Positions 49,791-55,221 of a stretch of 55,221 nucleotides of DNA are shown in pieces (positions within the stretch are counted from its first letter, which is position 1; every line of letters starts with the position of its first letter). Source of the stretch: Bacilli bacterium (lineage in GTDB: Bacteria; Bacillota_I; Bacilli_A; RFN20; CAG-826). The DNA lies in contig JAGCCQ010000060.1 of NCBI GenBank assembly GCA_017651565.1, forward strand, positions 1 through 55,221. Direction: 5' to 3'. Below the pieces are notes generated by a model, which worked only from the letters and a program-made list of their open reading frames with translations, was not told the DNA's origin and did not search any database. The position numbers and the translations under genes are program-made.

Positions 49791-50864
49791 TTAACCTACT
49801 ATTTCCTCTTTTTTCTTTAATTCCAATGCTTCCTCTTCAGGATTTTTAAACCATAAAGATTCTAAGTCAGACACTACACAAGTATTTGCAACAACATCAT
49901 GAACACTTTCGTGATTTGTTCTAAAAATAGCCATACAGTAGCTTCCTAATATAGCAAATGTACCTACACCAAGAGTGATCGCATTAATTCCTAAGAACAA
50001 AATAACAATCACAAATAGCAATACTTGTGGTAAGTAACGTAAAACAATTTGAGACTTTTTAACAGAGTAATAATTTTTAGAGACAATAGATAATTTAAAG
50101 AATTGTTTTCCTAATGTTTTTCCATCCTTCAAACATAAAGGAATAGTAAGGAAGAAAATTAAATATCCAACAGTTACTGCTAATAAAATTGGCACTGTAG
50201 AATCCCATAAAGCGTAATCGTTATAAAGTTCGTTCAGTTCAGGGATTTTTGAAATTTCTAATACACAAAAATATGATGCAGAAGAGTTGTCATCTTTTCC
50301 GTTATAAAAGTAGGACATAACCTTAACTCTTTCATCATCAGATAAGTCGCTATATTGTTTTTGGCCTTGATTATAAGCTTTAGGAATTCCTATTAAATCA
50401 TACTTAGTTTCACCCTCTACTACTCTATATTCAAAGATGTCTTTTCCTGTAGTTATAGCACCACTTCTTTTTGAGAGAGTTTCTTCAGTATAAGTGTTAT
50501 TCACGTCATCTAAGCCTAATACAAAAACATTAAACCAATAATTGCTAATAGGTTTTTTATCTCTGTTATATTTAGGTAAAAACTCATTATAGAAAGTGTA
50601 ATAACTATCTATATATTCTTCATAAGAATTAAATTCTTTAACAAGAGATTTATTATCTTCGACCTTCATTACATTACTTTCAGTAATAATATCGTTGAAT
50701 TTAACCTTCATTTCTTTTACAGAACTAATATTAGAAAAAATAGTAGAAAAACCGACGAATAAACCTAGTCCAACAAACAAAGTTAAAACAGCGTCTATGA
50801 AGAACGCCATAAATCTTTTGCCTACACTAGCGTGTTCAATTTTGGTTATTTTGTTTATCTGCAT
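49791..50864 (-). CDS. RDD-family membrane protein B
   Basis: The 357 residues show the RDD plan: an N-terminal segment with Arg (VGKRFMAFFIDAVLTLFVGL, about 14-33) containing the family's R and D positions, a large outer loop of ~160 residues, and two late helices separated by the KTLGKQFFKLSIVSKN motif, then LRYLPQVLLF and the closing HDVVANTCVV. The role is unknown, though RDD proteins have been linked to ion exchange. It overlaps the preceding paralogue by 29 bases and has no clear ribosome site, so translation is probably coupled. Confidence 0.8.
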   Translation of the reverse strand: MQINKITKIEHASVGKRFMAFFIDAVLTLFVGLGLFVGFSTIFSNISSVKEMKVKFNDIITESNVMKVEDNKSLVKEFNSYEEYIDSYYTFYNEFLPKYNRDKKPISNYWFNVFVLGLDDVNNTYTEETLSKRSGAITTGKDIFEYRVVEGETKYDLIGIPKAYNQGQKQYSDLSDDERVKVMSYFYNGKDDNSSASYFCVLEISKIPELNELYNDYALWDSTVPILLAVTVGYLIFFLTIPLCLKDGKTLGKQFFKLSIVSKNYYSVKKSQIVLRYLPQVLLFVIVILFLGINAITLGVGTFAILGSYCMAIFRTNHESVHDVVANTCVVSDLESLWFKNPEEEALELKKKEEIVG

Positions 50865-51825
50865 TTTCTTTTTCTTTTTCTAATTCTATATATTTATCTA
50901 AAGTTATTACACGTGTACCCGCAACAAAATCATGCACTGCATAATTCTTTTTCGTGAATATCATTATACCTGAAGAAATCATAACTGCTCCAACAGGAAT
51001 TCCAATTTGCCATGAAGCAATATTAACAACACCCATTAAAACTGTTACTAAAATAGCAGGAACTGCTCTTAAAAGAATAATCCAATTACTTACAGGTTTA
51101 TCGTTTCTAATAATAAGGATTTTAAATATTCTCTTACCTATAGTTTGTTTATATTGCATAAACATAGGAACGATAACATAGAACACTACTAACGGAATAA
51201 ACGCAGAAAGGAACATTACTAAGCCATTAAATATTTCCATCGTAGTACCAGCACTTTTCATAAATGGTAAGGCATAGAAATCTTTAACTGCGTCTTCATA
51301 TTTCTTTCCAACAAATTCATGAACCTCATTTTGCGAATGTGAAGTGAGATATGAATCATTGAATACACCTATTTCAGTTGAAATACTATCGCTAGCGTCG
51401 CTTTTGCACTTAAACATGTCTTTAGTTCCAATTTCTAAAATAGTCTCGTTAAACCACTTAATATCGTGATTAATGATTTCTTCTGAACCTTTGCTTCCTT
51501 CTTTGATATTTGTATTAGAAAGATAATTTAAATAGTAATAACTAAGGACATTACAAAAAACTAAGTTCTCATTTTCAGTTTTAACTAATTCACTAGTCTC
51601 ATATTGTAGGTATCCATTCTTTTCATCAATCTTGCAAAGATTAGAATATTCAATATTTGTTGTGGTTGTATTATATGCATCGATGTAACTTGAATTAACT
51701 TTAGTAATTAAAAAAGAAGTTAATAAATTAATAAGGAAAAATAATACAGCTAGGCAAGCCGCATCAAATATAGAAGCTTTAAGTCTTTGATTTATTTGAT
51801 AATTTGGATTAGCTGTTTTGTCCAT
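50836..51825 (-). CDS. RDD-family membrane protein A
   Basis: The 329 residues follow the same plan as protein B: NYQINQRLKASIFDAACLAV (Arg and Asp of the first helix, about 8-27), a large outer loop rich in Tyr, Asn and Glu, then QTIGKRIFKILIIRND and a C-terminal HDFVAGTRVI. The two genes are tandem duplicates with very different outer loops. A -10 box ends 6 bases before the ATG and no ribosome site exists, suggesting a leaderless message. The long outer loops are unusual for RDD proteins. Confidence 0.82.
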   Translation of the reverse strand: MDKTANPNYQINQRLKASIFDAACLAVLFFLINLLTSFLITKVNSSYIDAYNTTTTNIEYSNLCKIDEKNGYLQYETSELVKTENENLVFCNVLSYYYLNYLSNTNIKEGSKGSEEIINHDIKWFNETILEIGTKDMFKCKSDASDSISTEIGVFNDSYLTSHSQNEVHEFVGKKYEDAVKDFYALPFMKSAGTTMEIFNGLVMFLSAFIPLVVFYVIVPMFMQYKQTIGKRIFKILIIRNDKPVSNWIILLRAVPAILVTVLMGVVNIASWQIGIPVGAVMISSGIMIFTKKNYAVHDFVAGTRVITLDKYIELEKEKENADKQNNQN

Positions 51826-51831
51826 GAATGT

Positions 51832-51860
51832 ATAATAACACTATTTAATAATTCTTTTAA
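51832..51860 (-). promoter_or_regulatory. Promoter of the RDD pair (leaderless)
   Basis: TTAAAA (51855-51860), 17-base spacer, TATTAT (51832-51837), then ACATTC to the ATG at 51825. Transcription would start at the A of the ATG. Confidence 0.6.
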
Positions 51861-51865
51861 TAAAA

Positions 51866-51896
51866 TTAAAAAAGCGAACCTCATTGAGATTCGCTT
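51866..51896 (-). terminator. Terminator of tuf
   Basis: Stem AAGCGAA/TTCGCTT around TCTCAATGAGG, followed by TTTTTTAATTTT on the minus strand. Confidence 0.88.
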
Positions 51897-51918
51897 AATT
51901 AATTTCGTTAAGTTTAAA

Positions 51919-53103
51919 TTACTTAATGATTTCAGCAACTGTACCAGCGCCGACTGTTCTACCACCTTCACGGATGGAGAATTTAGTACCGTTTTCCATA
52001 GCGATTGGGTGAATTAATTCAACTGTTAATTCAACGTTATCGCCTGGCATAACCATTTCAACACCTGCAGGAAGTGTGATGACACCAGTAACGTCAGTTG
52101 TTCTGAAGTAGAATTGTGGACGGTAGTTACTTAAGAAAGCTGTATGACGGCCACCTTCTTCTTTAGAAAGGACGTAAACTTGACCTTTGAATTTTGAGTG
52201 TGGAGTAACTGAACCTGGTTTTGCTAAGACTTGACCACGTTGTACTTGATCACGGTTGATACCTCTTAAAAGGACACCAACGTTATCACCAGCTTGGACA
52301 TAGTCACAAGTTTTACGGAATGATTCAAGACCTGTAATAACAGAGTTTTGTGTTTCTCTAACACCAACGATTTCAACAGCGTCACCTAATTTTGCTGTAC
52401 CTCTTTCGACACGGCCTGTAACAACAGTACCACGACCAGAAATAGTCATAACGTCTTCGATAGCAAGTAAGAAAGGTTTATCTGTATCACGTGCTGGAGC
52501 TGGGATGTAAGAATCGACAGCTGCCATTAATTCTTCGATTTGTTTTTGTGCTTCTGCATCACCATCGAGAGCTTTTCTTGCGGAACCACGGATGACTGGA
52601 ACTTCGTCGCCTGGGAAGCCGTAGCTATTTAATAATTCACGGACATCCATTTCAACTAAGTCTAATAATTCTGGATCGTCAACTAAGTCTGTCTTGTTGA
52701 TGAAGACAACGATGTATGGAACACCAACTTGACGAGCAAGTAAGATGTGTTCACGAGTTTGTGGCATAACGCCATCAGTACCAGCAACAACGAGGATAGC
52801 ACCATCCATTTGTGCAGCACCAGTGATCATGTTTTTAACATAGTCAGCGTGCCCTGGGCAGTCAACGTGTGCGTAGTGTCTTTTTTCTGTTTGGTATTCG
52901 ATGTGAGCTGTGTTAATAGTAATACCACGAGCTTTTTCTTCTGGTGCAGCGTCGATTTCATCATATCTCTTGACTTCAGCACCACCATGTTTTGCTAAGA
53001 CAGTTGTAATAGCAGCAGTTAATGTTGTTTTACCATGGTCAACGTGGCCGATAGTACCAATATTAACGTGTTCTTTAGATCTGTCAAATGCTTGTTTTGC
53101 CAT
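51919..53103 (-). CDS. tuf: Elongation factor Tu
   Basis: GTPase that carries aminoacyl-tRNA to the ribosome. The 394 residues are full length: G1 [10 protein letters not shown] (about 19-28), switch [15 protein letters not shown]3 [20 protein letters not shown] (about 80-99), G4 NKTDLVD, G5 SARKAL, and the domain 2/3 signatures [13 protein letters not shown] and [12 protein letters not shown]. It is transcribed from its own promoter just after fusA and ends in a terminator. AAAGGA lies before the ATG. No unusual residue is seen. Confidence 0.98.
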   Translation of the reverse strand: MAKQAFDRSKEHVNIGTIGHVDHGKTTLTAAITTVLAKHGGAEVKRYDEIDAAPEEKARGITINTAHIEYQTEKRHYAHVDCPGHADYVKNMITGAAQMDGAILVVAGTDGVMPQTREHILLARQVGVPYIVVFINKTDLVDDPELLDLVEMDVRELLNSYGFPGDEVPVIRGSARKALDGDAEAQKQIEELMAAVDSYIPAPARDTDKPFLLAIEDVMTISGRGTVVTGRVERGTAKLGDAVEIVGVRETQNSVITGLESFRKTCDYVQAGDNVGVLLRGINRDQVQRGQVLAKPGSVTPHSKFKGQVYVLSKEEGGRHTAFLSNYRPQFYFRTTDVTGVITLPAGVEMVMPGDNVELTVELIHPIAMENGTKFSIREGGRTVGAGTVAEIIK

Positions 53104-53151
53104 AATTAAATTTTTCCTTTCAGTTTAAAAATCACGTTTTACAACAATCAC

Positions 53152-53180
53152 ATAATAAAGCATTTATGAAAGTTGTGCAA
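53152..53180 (-). promoter_or_regulatory. Promoter of tuf
   Basis: TTGCAC (53175-53180), 17-base spacer, TATTAT (53152-53157) on the minus strand. An inverted repeat AATAG-CTTT/AAAG-CTATT (53182-53203) lies between fusA and this promoter without a following T-run. Confidence 0.7.
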
Positions 53181-53205
53181 TAGACTTTAAAAAGCCTATT
53201 ATTTT

Positions 53206-55221
53206 TTAGCGGTTTGACATTCCGCTCTTTTTAATAATTTCGTCTGCAACGAATCTTGGGCATTCACCGTAGTGATCGAATTGCATGACATAGTTACCTC
53301 TACCTTGAGTCATACTACGTAAGTCTGTAACGTAACCGAACATTTCAGATAATGGAACTTCAGCTTCGATGATCTTAGCATTAGCTCTTTGTGATTCACC
53401 TGTCATGTTACCTCTTCTTCTAGAGATATCACCTAAGACGTCACCATAGTATTGTTCAGGGACTGTAACTTCAATTTTCATGATTGGTTCAAGAATAACT
53501 GGAGAACACTTCTTAGCAGCTTCTTTTAATGCCATAGATGCAGCAATTTTGTAAGCAGCTTCAGAGGAGTCGACATCGTGGTAAGAACCATCAAATAATG
53601 TAGCTTTGATGTCCATTACTTCGAAACCAGCAACTAAACCTCTCTTTAAGGAATCTCTTAATCCATCATCAGTTGGTTTGATGTATTCTCTTGGAACACT
53701 ACCACCGACAACTGCGTCGACGAATTCATATCCTTTACCTGGGTTTGGTTCAAACTTGATCCAAACGTGACCGTATTGACCACGACCACCAGATTGCTTA
53801 ATGTATTTACCTTCACAATCTGCAGTTGATTTAATAGTTTCTTTATATTCGACTTGAGGAGCACCAACGTTAACTTGAACGCCGAATTCTCTCTTCATAC
53901 GGTCGACGATGATGTCTAAGTGTAATTCACCGACACCAGCGATTAATGTTTGACCTGTATCAGCATTTGTTCTGACACGGAAAGTTGGATCTTCTTCAGC
54001 TAATTTTGCTAAAGCGATTGTCATCTTTTCTTGGTCAGCTTTTGTCTTAGGTTCAACAGCTTCTTCGATAACTGGATCTGGGAATTCCATTCTCTCTAAG
54101 ACGATTTCATTCTTTTCATCACAAAGTGTATCACCAGTAATAGTAGATTTTAATCCGACAACAGCACCGATATCACCAGCGTGGAGTTCTTCAACTTCTT
54201 GTCTGTGATTAGAGTGCATTAAGACTAAACGTCCAATTCTTTCTTTGACACCCTTTGTAGAGTTCATAACATAGCTACCTGCTTTTAAGACACCACTGTA
54301 GACACGAACATAAGCTAATCTACCAATGAATGGGTCTGTAGCAATCTTGAATGCTAAGGAAGCGAGAGGAGCGTCATCGCTTGGTTTACAGTGAATTTCG
54401 TTACCGTTTTCATCTGTACCTTTAGCAGGTGCGATATCCAATGGGCTTGGAAGGTAGTCAATAACACCATCAAGTAACATTTGGATGTTTTTGTTCTTGT
54501 AAGCAGAACCACAGAAGACTGGGTGGAATTCACCAGTTAAAACTGCTTTACGAATTGCAGCTTTAGTTTGTTCAACAGTTGGTTCTTGACCTTCGAGAAC
54601 GAGCATTAAGATATCTTCATCGAAGTTTGATAATGCTTCAAATAATTTTGTTCTGTATTCTTGAGTTTTTGCTTTTAAATCCTCAGGAATTTCTTTTTTG
54701 ACTGGTTCTTCATGAACGTCACTTGTGTATTCATAAGCGACTTGTTCGATGATGTCGACACAACCTCTTAATGTTGATTCAATACCGATTGGGAATTGAA
54801 CAGCAGCAGCGTTTGCGCCTAATCTTTCATGAAGTGAACGGACTGACATATCGAAGTCAGCACCGATTGCGTCTAATTTGTTAACAAAGACGATTCTTGG
54901 GACACCGTATTTACTACCTTGTCTCCAAACTGTTTCTGTTTGTGGTTCAACACCGTTTTTACCATCAAGGACAGTAACAGAACCATCGAGAACACGAAGT
55001 GAACGTTCAACTTCAACAGTGAAGTCGACGTGCCCAGTAGTATCGATGATATTAATTCTGTTACCTTTCCACATTGCTGTAGTAGCAGCGGAAGTAATAG
55101 TAATACCTCTTTCTTGTTCTTGAACCATCCAGTCCATAGTAGCGGAACCATCGTGTGTTTCGCCGATCTTATGAATCTTACCTGTAAAATAAAGAATTCT
55201 TTCAGTTGTAGTAGTCTTACC
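53206..55221 (-). CDS. fusA: Elongation factor G, lacking only its N-terminal residues (window edge)
   Basis: Translocase GTPase of translation. The frame continues from the window edge ([20 protein letters not shown]) through 28 codons before [20 protein letters not shown], so only about the first 20-25 residues are missing. Visible marks: P-loop end [10 protein letters not shown]2 [10 protein letters not shown]3 [21 protein letters not shown]4 NKLDAIG, the domain IV loop [15 protein letters not shown], and the C-terminal [20 protein letters not shown]. It precedes tuf, as in the str operon, and the upstream rpsG/rpsL genes would lie beyond the window. Confidence 0.97.
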   Translation of the reverse strand, partial: GKTTTTERILYFTGKIHKIGETHDGSATMDWMVQEQERGITITSAATTAMWKGNRINIIDTTGHVDFTVEVERSLRVLDGSVTVLDGKNGVEPQTETVWRQGSKYGVPRIVFVNKLDAIGADFDMSVRSLHERLGANAAAVQFPIGIESTLRGCVDIIEQVAYEYTSDVHEEPVKKEIPEDLKAKTQEYRTKLFEALSNFDEDILMLVLEGQEPTVEQTKAAIRKAVLTGEFHPVFCGSAYKNKNIQMLLDGVIDYLPSPLDIAPAKGTDENGNEIHCKPSDDAPLASLAFKIATDPFIGRLAYVRVYSGVLKAGSYVMNSTKGVKERIGRLVLMHSNHRQEVEELHAGDIGAVVGLKSTITGDTLCDEKNEIVLERMEFPDPVIEEAVEPKTKADQEKMTIALAKLAEEDPTFRVRTNADTGQTLIAGVGELHLDIIVDRMKREFGVQVNVGAPQVEYKETIKSTADCEGKYIKQSGGRGQYGHVWIKFEPNPGKGYEFVDAVVGGSVPREYIKPTDDGLRDSLKRGLVAGFEVMDIKATLFDGSYHDVDSSEAAYKIAASMALKEAAKKCSPVILEPIMKIEVTVPEQYYGDVLGDISRRRGNMTGESQRANAKIIEAEVPLSEMFGYVTDLRSMTQGRGNYVMQFDHYGECPRFVADEIIKKSGMSNR

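Noticed and set aside
53182-53203. Terminator between fusA and tuf
   Set aside because: The stem is good but no T-run follows on the minus strand; it may be a processing site or nothing.

Overview
The window is AT-rich and carries standard low-GC Gram-positive housekeeping genes (the tsaE-tsaB-rimI-tsaD order, tuf next to fusA, a thiamine ECF transporter under a TPP riboswitch). TGA is used as a stop (for example at the end of the first glycosyltransferase) and tryptophan is TGG, so this is not a code-4 mycoplasma. Many lipoproteins, His/Cys-repeat and Ig-like surface proteins, and a nuclease/ABC-transporter cluster like that of mycoplasmas point to an uncultured, probably gut-associated member of the Bacilli near the Erysipelotrichia/RF39/Mollicutes branch. 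That placement is inference; no 16S rRNA is present.

Layout. 1-5732 (minus): truncated asnS, the t6A genes with rimI, a DUF402 protein, a membrane protein and thiT with its riboswitch. 5877-6554: ung. 6614-11814: two glycosyltransferases and a TupA-like ATP-grasp protein facing a lipoprotein and a Wzy-like membrane protein, i.e. a surface-polysaccharide locus. 11959-16130: an orphan PTS IIC, a membrane protein, a 46-residue acidic protein and a two-gene ABC exporter. 16242-21282: six tandem paralogues of a zinc-ribbon/two-TM protein next to a LytTR-DUF3021 regulator pair; three of them have the same ~32-bp element just upstream of their promoter. 21383-27338: unknown membrane proteins and lipoproteins, including three tandem paralogues. 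27425-28251: an MqsR/MqsA-type toxin-antitoxin operon with a frameshifted toxin. 28414-30636: gpsA and a DUF6273 lipoprotein.

30735-49683 (minus) is a long export/uptake locus. A MalFGK-like ABC importer, whose ATPase has a coiled-coil insertion of about 140 residues, is followed by two solute-binding lipoproteins, a thermonuclease lipoprotein and an OB-domain lipoprotein, then a terminator. Next come an Ig-like/OB lipoprotein, a 5'-nucleotidase-like lipoprotein and a 1101-residue anchored surface protein. The parts resemble the single Bacillus subtilis protein YhcR (OB folds, thermonuclease, 5'-nucleotidase) split over several proteins and joined to an importer, which suggests extracellular nucleic-acid scavenging. 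The last surface-protein gene follows an unidentified structured RNA with a closing helix and a terminator that exclude each other. 49791-55221: two RDD-family membrane proteins, tuf and most of fusA.

Four further points are a set of probable leaderless promoters (ung, first glycosyltransferase, wzy-like, gpsA, first RDD gene), a class of G-tract Shine-Dalgarno sites mostly before exported or zinc-ribbon genes, signs of gene conversion between tandem paralogues, and a riboswitch terminator that also covers the thiT ribosome binding site. No mobile element, CRISPR array, tRNA or rRNA was seen.
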